NCBI GenBank assembly: GCA_002449765.1
Contig: DJXN01000010.1
Span: 1 to 64,000 of the forward strand
DNA length: 64,000 bases
DNA from: Fibrobacter sp. UBA7003
GTDB lineage: Bacteria > Fibrobacterota > Fibrobacteria > Fibrobacterales > Fibrobacteraceae
Direction of reading: 5' to 3'
Below the pieces are notes generated by a model, which had not been told where the DNA came from, did not search any database, and saw only the letters and a program-made list of their open reading frames with translations. Positions 16,950 through 25,085 of the stretch are shown in pieces (position 1 is the first letter of the stretch; each line of letters opens with the position of its first letter). A program made the position numbers and the translations under genes.

Positions 16950-18848
16950 ATGAAATTACGTTTTTTTTCTGTTTTGGTTTTGGGGTTTGCAGCGGCTTGC
17001 CTTGCCCAGACTGGCCTTATGGGTGGTTCCGACGGTGTCCACCAAATTAATACCCAGACGCTCGGTACGGGGCAGGTCATTGTTGGTACGGGTGGAAATT
17101 TTGCGATTGACCCGTGGGCGCTTTCGCGCGGAGGAATCTTCTACGACGATGGCGAAAGGAAAAAGCTCCAGCACCTGAAGGTTTCGGCGACAGGTAACTT
17201 CTTCGGCGCGGTCGGGCTCACCCGGTTCATCGATATCGGTGCCGCGCTCAACATCAACTACGACAGGTCGTATGCGGGCAGCTACTGGGAAGCGGCCGGC
17301 AATATCAGGCAGGGAGACCTGGACCTTTGGGCCAAGGCGCGCGCTCCCTTCTTTAGCGATTCGAGCGTGTTCAGCCTGGCCGGACAGTTCGAACTGTATC
17401 TCCCGATTGGCGTCCGTTCTATCGGTATCCGTCCTCGCCATGCGTGGTATATCCACGGGAAGGGCGAAACGCACCCCTATACGGCGGGCGAAGTGGTCGT
17501 CGGGATGAGCGCCGTGACGACTGTTGATTTGACAAAAGTGAACGTTCCCTTGCGCTGGAACGCGAATATCGGATTTGTCTATGCGAACGAGGGCTCGAAT
17601 ACGCTGGTTTATGGCACCGGTATCGACTGGGACATGTTCAAGTGGATGACCTCCTTTGTCGAATATAGCGGCGAATTCCGCGTAGAAAACAATGGGCTCC
17701 CGATTGATTTTTGGGAAGATCCGATGACCTTGACTCCGGGTCTCAGGTTCCATCTGCCGTGGAACCTGGAGCTTTCTGGCGGCATCGACTTCTCGGTGCG
17801 CATGCTCCGGACGCTCTATGACCGCGACAAGGAAATGAAGGATGTCGATAAGTGGACTATCGGCTACACCGACCAGAAGGGATACAAGAAGACGTATGGC
17901 TACACGCCGGCCCCGACGTATGCCCTGACAGGACTCCTGACGTGGAAGTTCGGCATTGCGGACAAGGTTTCCGAACGCCAGTGCCCGCAGGGACTCCCGC
18001 CCGAAGAGCCGCGCGACACGGTGACCGTGGCCCGCACGGATACGATTGTGCATGTGGACACCGTATACACGGTCGATACGGTGGTGCAGAAGCAGTCTTA
18101 CGTGAAGGTGGATTCGCTGCCGGATAGCGACAACGACGGTGTTTCGGATGACCGCGACAAGTGCCCGGATACGCCTGCGGGAATTACGGTGGATACGACG
18201 GGTTGCCCGCGCGACTTCGATGGCGACGGTGTCCCCGATCATAAGGACATGTGCCCGAATACGCAGCCGAACATCGGCGTCGATTCGACGGGTTGCGCCA
18301 TGGACGAGGACCGCGACGGTGTTGCGGACACGAAGGACCTGTGCCCCGCGACTCCGAAGAACGCTCCGGTGGATACGACCGGATGTCCGATGGATTCTGA
18401 CCGCGATGGCATTCCCGACTATCAGGACAAGTGCCCGAACACCCTACGTGGCGTGAAAATCGACAAGAAGGGTTGCCCTGTCAACAAGCGTGAAGACCTG
18501 GAAAGGCTCAAGAAGGGAATCAACTTCAAGAGCGGCTCCACCGTGCTGACCAAGGCGAGCTACAGGACTCTCGACGACATTGTGAAACTGCTGACTAAGT
18601 TTGGCGACGTGAGCCTTGAAATCCAGGGCCACACCGATAACGTTGGCGGCGACGAATATAACGAGAACCTTTCGCAGGGCCGCGCCCAGTCGGCGGTTGA
18701 TTATCTTATCCGCAAGGGAATCCCGGTCGAGCGTCTCCGTGCGGTTGGCTTTGGACCGCGCAAGCCCATTGCCGACAACAAGACCAAGAAGGGCCGTGCC
18801 AAGAACCGCCGCGTGGAACTGATTCCGTTCTATAAGGATGATCCTTAA
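16950..18848 (+). CDS. OmpA-family outer membrane protein with TSP3 repeats
   Basis: 632 residues. A signal peptide (about 1-19, ends CLAQ) is followed by a beta-barrel-like region (about 25-330) and a DT-rich linker (about 355-385). Four thrombospondin type 3 calcium-binding repeats come next (about 390-510, DxDxDG with paired Cys). The last part is an OmpA C-terminal peptidoglycan-binding domain (about 515-632, EIQGHTDNVGGDEYNENLSQGRA). It links the outer membrane to peptidoglycan. It starts at ATG 16950, ten bases after the dehydratase stop, and the aminotransferase gene follows ten bases after its stop, so it is embedded in the sugar-synthesis operon. The barrel assignment is inferred from alternating residues. 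Confidence 0.88.
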   Translation: MKLRFFSVLVLGFAAACLAQTGLMGGSDGVHQINTQTLGTGQVIVGTGGNFAIDPWALSRGGIFYDDGERKKLQHLKVSATGNFFGAVGLTRFIDIGAALNINYDRSYAGSYWEAAGNIRQGDLDLWAKARAPFFSDSSVFSLAGQFELYLPIGVRSIGIRPRHAWYIHGKGETHPYTAGEVVVGMSAVTTVDLTKVNVPLRWNANIGFVYANEGSNTLVYGTGIDWDMFKWMTSFVEYSGEFRVENNGLPIDFWEDPMTLTPGLRFHLPWNLELSGGIDFSVRMLRTLYDRDKEMKDVDKWTIGYTDQKGYKKTYGYTPAPTYALTGLLTWKFGIADKVSERQCPQGLPPEEPRDTVTVARTDTIVHVDTVYTVDTVVQKQSYVKVDSLPDSDNDGVSDDRDKCPDTPAGITVDTTGCPRDFDGDGVPDHKDMCPNTQPNIGVDSTGCAMDEDRDGVADTKDLCPATPKNAPVDTTGCPMDSDRDGIPDYQDKCPNTLRGVKIDKKGCPVNKREDLERLKKGINFKSGSTVLTKASYRTLDDIVKLLTKFGDVSLEIQGHTDNVGGDEYNENLSQGRAQSAVDYLIRKGIPVERLRAVGFGPRKPIADNKTKKGRAKNRRVELIPFYKDDP

Positions 18849-18858
18849 AGGAGAGTCG

Positions 18859-20043
18859 ATGCGTTTCGAGAAGAGAGTCTGGCTTGCTAGCCCCACCATG
18901 CATGGCGATGAACTCCGCTACATGCAGGAGGCCTATGAGACCAACTGGATGAGCACCGTCGGGAAGAATATCGACGAGGTGGAGCGCCAGGTGGCCGAGA
19001 AGGTGGGCGTGAAGTATGCCGTAGCGCTCTCGGCGGGGACTGCGGCGTTGCATTTGGCTACGCGGCTTGCGGGTGTCCGCTTGTTCGGAGTGCCCAAGGC
19101 GGGCGAGGGTTCTCTGCACGGGCAGAAGGTTTTCTGTAGCGACATGACGTTTGCTGCGACGCTCAACCCGGTGGCCTACGAGAATGGCGAGGCCGTTTTT
19201 ATCGACAGCGAACGCGATACCTGGAATATGGATCCCGTGGCTCTGGAAAAGGCCTTCGAAATTTATCCGGACGTGAAGCTGGTCGTGCTTGTTCACTTGT
19301 ATGGAACGCCCGCGAAGGTTGACGAGATTCGCGCAATATGCAAGCGTCACGACGCCCTGCTCATCGAAGATGCCGCCGAAAGCTTCGGGGCTAGCTACAA
19401 GGGAGTGCAGACCGGAAGTTTCGGCGACTTCAACGCCATCAGCTTTAACGGGAACAAGATTATCACCGGCAGTAGCGGCGGCATGTACCTTACCGACAGC
19501 AAGGAAGATGCCGACCGTGTGCGCAAGTGGAGCACGCAGAGCCGTGAGCCCGCGCCGTGGTACCAGCACGAGGAAATCGGCTACAATTACCGCATGAGCA
19601 ACGTGATCGCGGGTGTGGTGCGCGGACAGCTGCCGCACCTCGAGGAACACATTGCGCAGAAGCGAGCCATTTACGAGCGATACAAGGCGGGCCTTGCCGG
19701 GCTCCCCGTGCAGATGAACCCCTATGACGCGGCGAATTCCGTGCCGAACTTCTGGCTGAGCTGCATGATTATCGACGAGAATGCGATAGGCGAGGGTAGA
19801 GGCAAGGCGACGCCCGCGAAAATCCTGGAAAGCATTTCTGCGATGAATGCCGAAGGACGCCCGATATGGAAACCCATGCACATGCAGCCTTTGTATGCGG
19901 GCCATGCCTTCGTGACCGCCTCGGGAGATGACGTCGGTGCCGATATTTTCGCCCGCGGGCTCTGCCTCCCCAGCGACAACAAGATGACCCCCGACCAGCA
20001 GGAGGCCATCATCGCTACGATCAGGGAGTGTTTTGAGGGGTAG
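18859..20043 (+). CDS. DegT/DnrJ/EryC1 sugar aminotransferase, PglE/EpsN-like
   Basis: PLP enzyme that aminates a 4-keto nucleotide sugar, 394 residues. The family features are NWMSTVGKNIDEVE near residue 31, the nucleotide-binding SAGTAALHLA, EDAAESFGA, and the Schiff-base Lys in SFNGNKIITGSSGG near 197. The start is ATG 18859 with AAGGAGAG six bases upstream. It is the natural successor to the 4,6-dehydratase at 14993 and precedes a PglC-like transferase, which suggests a bacillosamine-like residue. A PglD acetyltransferase is not seen in the window. It ends at the REP element at 20044. Confidence 0.88.
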   Translation: MRFEKRVWLASPTMHGDELRYMQEAYETNWMSTVGKNIDEVERQVAEKVGVKYAVALSAGTAALHLATRLAGVRLFGVPKAGEGSLHGQKVFCSDMTFAATLNPVAYENGEAVFIDSERDTWNMDPVALEKAFEIYPDVKLVVLVHLYGTPAKVDEIRAICKRHDALLIEDAAESFGASYKGVQTGSFGDFNAISFNGNKIITGSSGGMYLTDSKEDADRVRKWSTQSREPAPWYQHEEIGYNYRMSNVIAGVVRGQLPHLEEHIAQKRAIYERYKAGLAGLPVQMNPYDAANSVPNFWLSCMIIDENAIGEGRGKATPAKILESISAMNAEGRPIWKPMHMQPLYAGHAFVTASGDDVGADIFARGLCLPSDNKMTPDQQEAIIATIRECFEG

Positions 20044-20092
20044 CTGTCATCCCCGCAACATAGTCTGTCATCCCCGCGAAGGCGGGGATCTC
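20044..20092. repeat. Composite REP element, intergenic copy
   Basis: A half copy, CTGTCATCCCCGC (20044-20056), and eight variable bases precede a full palindrome, CTGTCATCCCCGC-GAAG-GCGGGGAT (stem 20070-20077 / 20082-20089). The same half-plus-full layout recurs inside the coding sequence at 20976-21022. Confidence 0.8.
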
Positions 20093-20106
20093 CCAGAAAA
20101 ACTTGT

Positions 20107-20113
20107 TATATTG
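20107..20113 (+). promoter_or_regulatory. Promoter box TATATTG upstream of pglC-like gene
   Basis: Seven bases before ATG 20121, with no Shine-Dalgarno between. It implies internal, near-leaderless transcription after the REP element. Confidence 0.4.
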
Positions 20114-20120
20114 AATTAAA

Positions 20121-20807
20121 ATGTACTCCCGCTTCCTTAAACGCCCGATTGACTTCTTCTGTGCCCTGGCGGCAATCTGCTGCCTGAGCCCGCTGATGCT
20201 CGTGCTCACGGTTGTGGGCGCGTTCAAGATGAAGGGGAATCCGTTCTTCACGCAGCCCCGTCCCGGCAAGGACGAAAAGATATTCAAGCTCGTCAAGTTC
20301 CGCACCATGACAAACGAGAAGGATGCAAACGGCAAGTTGCTTCCGGACGACGTGCGTCTTACCGCATACGGTAAGTTCCTTCGCTCCACCAGCCTCGACG
20401 AACTCCCGGAACTATTCAATATTCTCAAGGGCGACATGGCGGTAATCGGTCCGAGGCCGCAACTCGTGCGCGACATGGTGTTTATGACCCCCGAACAGCG
20501 CAAGCGTCACACCGTACGGCAGGGCTTGAGCGGACTTGCCCAGATCAACGGTCGGAATGCTGTCACCTGGGAAACCAAGATCGCCTACGACCTGGAATAC
20601 ATCAAGAATATCACCTTCCTAGGCGACGTGAAGATTATCCTTACGACGCTCAACAAGGCGTTTATCAAGCGTTCCGACATTACCGAAGAGAACTGCGATA
20701 CCGCCACAGACCTTGGCGATTACCTGCTGGCAAACGGACGCATTACCCGCGAGGAATACGACCGCGGTCAGGAAGAAGCGAAGAGACTGATAGCGGAGGC
20801 GAAATAG
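20121..20807 (+). CDS. Phosphoglycosyl transferase, PglC/WbaP-catalytic-like
   Basis: Monotopic membrane enzyme that moves a sugar phosphate from a nucleotide sugar to undecaprenyl phosphate and so starts repeat-unit assembly. 228 residues: a re-entrant N-terminal hydrophobic helix (about 10-36), FKLVKFRTM, the catalytic Asp-Glu pair in TSLDELPELFN, and GPRPQLV. Length and lack of a multi-spanning N-terminus fit PglC rather than WbaP. The last 40 residues form an unusual charged tail (EENCDTATDLGDYLLANGR). It lies downstream of PglF- and PglE-like genes, so its donor may be a UDP-diamino sugar. The next glycosyltransferase starts one base after the stop. Confidence 0.9.
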   Translation: MYSRFLKRPIDFFCALAAICCLSPLMLVLTVVGAFKMKGNPFFTQPRPGKDEKIFKLVKFRTMTNEKDANGKLLPDDVRLTAYGKFLRSTSLDELPELFNILKGDMAVIGPRPQLVRDMVFMTPEQRKRHTVRQGLSGLAQINGRNAVTWETKIAYDLEYIKNITFLGDVKIILTTLNKAFIKRSDITEENCDTATDLGDYLLANGRITREEYDRGQEEAKRLIAEAK

Positions 20808-20808
20808 C

Positions 20809-21666
20809 ATGTCCGCTTTGGTGTCGATTATCATGCCCAGCTATAACACGGCTCCGTACATTGCCGAGTCCATCAACTCGGTTGTTGCTCAGACCTATGC
20901 CGACTGGGAACTGATTATTGTTGACGATGCCAGCTCCGACAACACCGACGAGGTCGTGAATAGTGTTATTCAAGGCTGTCATCCCCGCGATTTATGCTGT
21001 CATCCCCGCGAAGGCGGGGATCTTTCATCGCGAATCCACTACCTAAAAAACGACCGCAACCGTGGTGCCGCCTACAGCCGTAATCGCGCCCTCCGCGAGG
21101 CAAAGGGCCGGTGGATCGCCTTTCTCGACAGCGATGACACCTGGACGCCCGACAAACTCGAAAAGCAGATTGCCTTCATGACCAAGAACGGTTATGCCTT
21201 CAGCTATACGCGTTACGAGGAAATGGGCGAGGACGGCAAGCCCACGGGAACGATTGTTGGGGGCCCGAAACGCATCACCAAGACCGGAATGTATAACTAC
21301 TGCTGGCCCGGATGCCTTACCGTGATGTACGACCGCGAGGTGGTGGGCGATATCCAGATTGCCGAAATCCAGAAGAACAACGATTACGCCATGTGGCTGA
21401 AGATATGTCGCAAGGCCGACTGCTACCTCCTGGACGAAAACCTGGCCCGCTACCGCAAACGCGGTGGCTCGATAACACACTCCTGTCATCCCCGCGCAGG
21501 CGGGGATCTCCCATTGGGGCAATCTCGCCACTTATCTCTTATCAAGTGGCACTACAAGCTCTACCGCGAAGCCGAAGGAATGAACCCGGTCGTGTCACTG
21601 TTTAATACCGGCCGAAACCTCTTCTTTGGCGTGTGGAAGAAGATGAAGTATGTGGGGAGGGGGTGA
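20809..21666 (+). CDS. Family 2 glycosyltransferase with two in-frame REP inserts
   Basis: GT-A transferase, 285 residues, with VSIIMPSYNTAPYIAESINSV at the N-terminus (split here only by its usual turns), the DDASSDNT loop and the metal-binding AFLDSDDTW. It probably adds the second sugar to the lipid-linked residue made by the PglC-like enzyme. Two short peptides do not belong to the family: GCHPRDLCCHPREGGDL at about 57-73 and SCHPRAGGDLPLGQ at about 226-239. Both are encoded by REP palindromes in the same frame and fall in loops between conserved blocks. The frame stays open, so the enzyme may still work. ATG 20809 has GGAGG ten bases upstream. Confidence 0.88.
   Translation: MSALVSIIMPSYNTAPYIAESINSVVAQTYADWELIIVDDASSDNTDEVVNSVIQGCHPRDLCCHPREGGDLSSRIHYLKNDRNRGAAYSRNRALREAKGRWIAFLDSDDTWTPDKLEKQIAFMTKNGYAFSYTRYEEMGEDGKPTGTIVGGPKRITKTGMYNYCWPGCLTVMYDREVVGDIQIAEIQKNNDYAMWLKICRKADCYLLDENLARYRKRGGSITHSCHPRAGGDLPLGQSRHLSLIKWHYKLYREAEGMNPVVSLFNTGRNLFFGVWKKMKYVGRG
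20976..21022 (+). repeat. REP element inserted in frame in glycosyltransferase
   Basis: Half copy CTGTCATCCCCGC at 20976-20988, eight variable bases, then the full palindrome with stem ATCCCCGC / GCGGGGAT at 21002-21021. Same architecture as the intergenic copy at 20044. Encodes CHPRDLCCHPREGGDL. Confidence 0.85.
21484..21510 (+). repeat. Second in-frame REP element in same gene
   Basis: TGTCATCCCCGC-GCAG-GCGGGGATCTC; stem 21488-21495 / 21500-21507. Encodes CHPRAGGDL in the same frame as the first insert. Confidence 0.85.
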
Positions 21667-21745
21667 TTATTGCATTTCAAAATGTTTTTTATTATGTTTA
21701 GAATTGTACCTAGAAACAAGTTTTTTTAGATAGGGTGTAACGCTG

Positions 21746-23104
21746 ATGCTGCTTGAAAAAATGATTTCCAAGGGCGAAAACAGTAAGGTTGAGTTCAAAT
21801 CGTCCTTTAATCAAGAGACGATAGAATCTGTCTGTGCCTTTGCGAATAAAAAAGGCGGCACCATAATTGTCGGGTTAAAATCGCTAACGAAAGTACATGG
21901 TGTGCAAATTGGCGAAGAAAGTGTGCAGAACTGGCTGAATGAAATAAAAAGTAAGACCGAGCCCGAGCAAATACCTGATGTTGAGCTGATTGAGTATAAG
22001 GGCAAAAAGTTGGTCGCCTTAATTGTTCGTGAAAGCGCAATTAAGCCCGTGTCTGTTCAGGGGCGTTGCTTTATGCGTCATGAGAATAGCAACCATCTGA
22101 TGTCTCCGTCTGAAATTGGCGACTGTACCTTGCAAACGCAGAACTCTAGCTGGGATTATGTCCTTGATGAATCTGGGAGAATGGACGACATATCGTTAAG
22201 GAAGGTCAAGCAAAGCATTGAACGCATAAACCGCCGTGGCTACCATTTGCCCTTGGATCCGGTTGATTTTTTGCGGAAAAATCGCCTGTTGCGTGATGGA
22301 AAACTGACGTTTGCAGCGGAAATGCTCTTTGCCAAGGACTGGCATATAAATACCGCAGTACAGATGGGTTTCTTCCAGACACCGACGATAATCAAGGATA
22401 GAGATGAGGCCCATGGCGACCTGGTGAGTCAGGTAGATCATATTTTTGAATTTGTAAAAAAACATATCAACTGTGCAGTCGTAATAACAGGTAAACCTGA
22501 AAACGACTTGGTTTGGGACTATCCGTTAGACGCTCTGCGTGAAATAATCTTGAATATGATAGTCCATAGGGATTATCGTTCTCCGTCTGAATCTTGTGTG
22601 AAGGTGTTTTCGGATTATATTGAGTTCTTTAATCCTGGAATACTTCCTGAAGATATAAGCGTTGACGATTTAGTGCACAACCGTTATCTTTCAACACTCC
22701 GTAATAAGGCTATAGCTAATCATTTTCACTTGCTTGGTGAAATTGAAAAATATGGCTCGGGCGTTACTCGCGTTATTCAGTTGTTCCGTGATGCAGGCTT
22801 GCAGGAGCCGAAGTTCGAAATTTTAGGAGGAGGTCTCAAAGTGACTGTATCCTCAAAAAAAGTAGCGGATAAAGTAGCGGATAAAGTAGCGGATAAAGTG
22901 ACGGATAAACCTGAGAAACAATCTCCTGCCAGAGCCCGTCTGTTGTCATTCGTTAAGCAAAATCCTGGTTGCAGTATAGGAGACATGATGAATGCAACAG
23001 GTTTTTCTGATAGTTATGTTCGGAAAAATTTGAGTATTCTTGCTAAAGAAGGCGAAGTGGAGCATCGGGGAAGTCGAAAAACCGGTGGGTATTATGCAGA
23101 ATAA
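21746..23104 (+). CDS. AlbA_2/Schlafen-type putative DNA-binding ATPase-fold protein
   Basis: 452 residues. The N-terminal AlbA_2 (Schlafen AAA-4) domain has NSKVEFKSSF and FANKKGGTIIVG, about residues 10-130. A RecG-like HATPase_c_4 domain follows (about 250-370, LREIILNMIVHRDY and KYGSGVTRV). A KVADK repeat (about 372-388) links to a C-terminal winged helix (about 395-452). Such proteins are common, poorly characterised regulators or defence-linked factors, often mobile. It interrupts the polysaccharide locus: glycosyltransferase 3'-end sequence lies on both sides. The start follows a 79-bp AT-rich gap. It is likely a transferred cargo gene; the exact role is unknown. Confidence 0.8.
   Translation: MLLEKMISKGENSKVEFKSSFNQETIESVCAFANKKGGTIIVGLKSLTKVHGVQIGEESVQNWLNEIKSKTEPEQIPDVELIEYKGKKLVALIVRESAIKPVSVQGRCFMRHENSNHLMSPSEIGDCTLQTQNSSWDYVLDESGRMDDISLRKVKQSIERINRRGYHLPLDPVDFLRKNRLLRDGKLTFAAEMLFAKDWHINTAVQMGFFQTPTIIKDRDEAHGDLVSQVDHIFEFVKKHINCAVVITGKPENDLVWDYPLDALREIILNMIVHRDYRSPSESCVKVFSDYIEFFNPGILPEDISVDDLVHNRYLSTLRNKAIANHFHLLGEIEKYGSGVTRVIQLFRDAGLQEPKFEILGGGLKVTVSSKKVADKVADKVADKVTDKPEKQSPARARLLSFVKQNPGCSIGDMMNATGFSDSYVRKNLSILAKEGEVEHRGSRKTGGYYAE
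22862..22909 (+). repeat. 12-bp coding tandem repeat (four units)
   Basis: Three identical GTAGCGGATAAA units and a fourth, GTGACGGATAAA, encode KVADKVADKVADKVTDK. A unit length divisible by three means copy-number changes keep the frame. Confidence 0.9.
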
Positions 23105-23108
23105 TATT

Positions 23109-23216
23109 CAGTTCCTATCCCTGTTTAATACAGGCCGAAACCTGTTCTTTGGCGTATGGAAGAAGATAAAGTATGTGGGGAGGCCATGTAGAATCATAAA
23201 ACAAGGGGAAACTTGA
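23109..23216 (+). pseudogene. Remnant of a second glycosyltransferase 3' end
   Basis: The 63 bp at 23121-23183 match 21598-21660, the end of the family 2 glycosyltransferase, at 59 positions. All four differences fall at third codon positions: three are silent and one is Met to Ile. The frame continues SLFNTGRNLFFGVWKK and ends at TGA 23216. No start or upstream catalytic domain is present, so only the tail of a diverged homologue survives. Confidence 0.8.
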
Positions 23217-23218
23217 AT

Positions 23219-24136
23219 ATGAATTTTCTTGGCAGACTAAAAAATGCATATGATGGCGGTGGCTTGAGGGAAATCGTTCGCAAGTCGTTCTGCCACATGG
23301 TTTATAGAATCAACAACTACAAGACGAAATTTTTAGTTGATAGAGCGAAATTTGATTACGGCTTAAATGCGACAGAAGAAAGAGAAACGAAAATCATTGT
23401 GTCGTTGACTTCTTTCCCGTTAAGGTTCAATAAAATCCATATTTGCCTAAAAAGTTTATTGCGGCAAAAGGTTAAGCCTGATAAAATTATTGTCTATCTA
23501 GGATCAGATTCTTCGCGAGATCAATTCACGAAAGAAATGTTGGCCCTGGAACAATATGGCGTTGAATACCATATTGATAGCGAAAGGAACCTGAAAGCGC
23601 ATAAGAAATATTTTTATGCAATGCAGGAATTCCCCAACGATATAATAGTAACTGCGGACGATGACCTGTATTACCCGTCAAACTGGTTGTTGTCTTTGTT
23701 GAAAACTTATAAAAAATATCCAAATGCTATTAGTGCACGTCGCGTACATTTAATGAAGCAAAAAGACGGAATTCTTCTTCCTTATAATATGTGGAAAGAC
23801 CAGTGCCGAAGCGTACTAGAACCTAGTTTTTCTCTTTTAGCGACGGGCGGAAGTGGAAAACTGTATCCGCCACATTGCCTTAAAAAGTGCGTTTTTGATG
23901 ATACGAGATTCAAGGAACTGTGCTTTGACGCTGATGATATTTGGCTAAAATGTATGGAAATTGTTAGCGGGATTCCTGTGGTTTGGACAAAAAATTGGGA
24001 AGTCGACCAATTGGGTGTTGGCTCAAACGAAAAAGGAGCCCTTTCAAAACAAAATGTAGATTGCTCGCACAATGATGTCTGTCTGAAAAATGTGCTGAAT
24101 TTCTATAATATTCCTACGAGCCGCTTTTTGGGGTAA
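23219..24136 (+). CDS. GT-A type glycosyltransferase
   Basis: 305 residues. It begins MNFLGRLKNAYDGGGLREI and has IIVSLTSFPLRF at about 58-69 and the likely metal site TADDDLYY near 141. WEVDQLGVGSNEKGALSK near the C-terminus resembles nucleotide-sugar transferases of capsule loci. The start is ATG 23219 with AAGGGGAA ten bases upstream; a TTG six bases earlier is possible. It begins the AT-rich part of the locus and follows the remnant glycosyltransferase fragment. Donor and linkage are unknown. It is six bases upstream of the next transferase gene and so is part of the same operon. Confidence 0.75.
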   Translation: MNFLGRLKNAYDGGGLREIVRKSFCHMVYRINNYKTKFLVDRAKFDYGLNATEERETKIIVSLTSFPLRFNKIHICLKSLLRQKVKPDKIIVYLGSDSSRDQFTKEMLALEQYGVEYHIDSERNLKAHKKYFYAMQEFPNDIIVTADDDLYYPSNWLLSLLKTYKKYPNAISARRVHLMKQKDGILLPYNMWKDQCRSVLEPSFSLLATGGSGKLYPPHCLKKCVFDDTRFKELCFDADDIWLKCMEIVSGIPVVWTKNWEVDQLGVGSNEKGALSKQNVDCSHNDVCLKNVLNFYNIPTSRFLG

Positions 24137-24142
24137 ATAAAT

Positions 24143-25081
24143 ATGGAAAACTTTGCCGTCGTCATATTGAATTATAACACATTCGAAGACACCGTTGTTT
24201 GTGTTGATTCTATTAAGAAATACACGGCATGTTCTTCTTATAAAATATTTGTGGTCGACAACGCATCGCCTGATAAGTCTGGTCAGTTACTGGTTTCAAA
24301 ATACGCGCAAGACGACAAGGTGCAAGTTCTTATAAGTGAAACAAATTTAGGTTTTTCTGGTGGTAATAATATTGGAATTCGCAAGGCTTTGAAAGAAGGC
24401 TTTGAATATGTTTATCTTTTGAATAGCGATATTATCCTGCAAAATGATGCTTTTGCCTTTATGCAAGAAGCGTTTGCATCGAATAAAGATGTAGCTATTG
24501 TAGGACCTTCAATTTATAACCCTAAGGGAAAGTATGTCCAGTTTGCAAGGCATGGCATTACAGCGGAGTCTTATTTAACAAGTAAAAAATTATTCAAAAC
24601 ATTTTTCTCTGGTCAAAAAAATAAATCCCGTTTTATAGATTATCCCACGGACAAGGATTTTATTTTTAACGGAATGGTTTCCGGATGCTGTTTCGGGATG
24701 TCGTCTGCTTTCATTAGGCAAAATAATTGCCTGGATGAAAATCTATTTATGTATTATGAAGAAGATATATTGGCGTATGTTTTGCAAAATGCGAAAAAAT
24801 GCGCCATGATTGCGAATGAATCCCGAGTCATACATAACGAGGGCATCTCGACACAGAAGAAAGGCGATGGGAAAATGTTGTTTACTCGTTTTTATCGCTG
24901 GACGTCCGTTATATATGTTCTGTTGAATTATGCAAAGTTAAATCGATTTGTGTGTGCGTTGCTCTCTTTACAGAATATTGGGTGTTGGCTGGTGATGTCT
25001 TTGTACAATAAGAAATACAGGGAGTCGCTGCGGGCTTTTGTTGCGGAAAACAAAAGGGCCCTAAGAAGTAGAAAAAGATAA
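24143..25081 (+). CDS. Family 2 glycosyltransferase (rhamnosyltransferase-like)
   Basis: 312 residues with the GT-A start FAVVILNYNTFEDTVVCVDSI, VVDNASPDKSG near 40 and NLGFSGGNNIGI near 71. It also has LLNSDIIL near 95, the usual DxD-equivalent, and MYYEEDILAYVL near 207. This pattern is shared with dTDP-rhamnosyltransferases and related enzymes acting in the cytoplasm on lipid-linked repeat units. The C-terminus has one hydrophobic stretch that may associate with the membrane. The gene is clearly AT-rich with many ATA and TTA codons, unlike the flanking housekeeping genes, consistent with horizontal transfer. The next gene, wzy-like, begins four bases after its stop. Confidence 0.85.
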   Translation: MENFAVVILNYNTFEDTVVCVDSIKKYTACSSYKIFVVDNASPDKSGQLLVSKYAQDDKVQVLISETNLGFSGGNNIGIRKALKEGFEYVYLLNSDIILQNDAFAFMQEAFASNKDVAIVGPSIYNPKGKYVQFARHGITAESYLTSKKLFKTFFSGQKNKSRFIDYPTDKDFIFNGMVSGCCFGMSSAFIRQNNCLDENLFMYYEEDILAYVLQNAKKCAMIANESRVIHNEGISTQKKGDGKMLFTRFYRWTSVIYVLLNYAKLNRFVCALLSLQNIGCWLVMSLYNKKYRESLRAFVAENKRALRSRKR

Positions 25082-25085
25082 AAGT

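Noticed and set aside
22862..22909. Possible CRISPR or phase-variation switch
   Set aside because: 12-bp units in coding sequence without spacers; the unit is a multiple of three so it cannot switch the gene off by frameshift.
21746..23104. Gene as a composite transposon cargo
   Set aside because: No transposase, terminal inverted repeats or target-site duplication seen; the flanking similarity is coding sequence of a glycosyltransferase.
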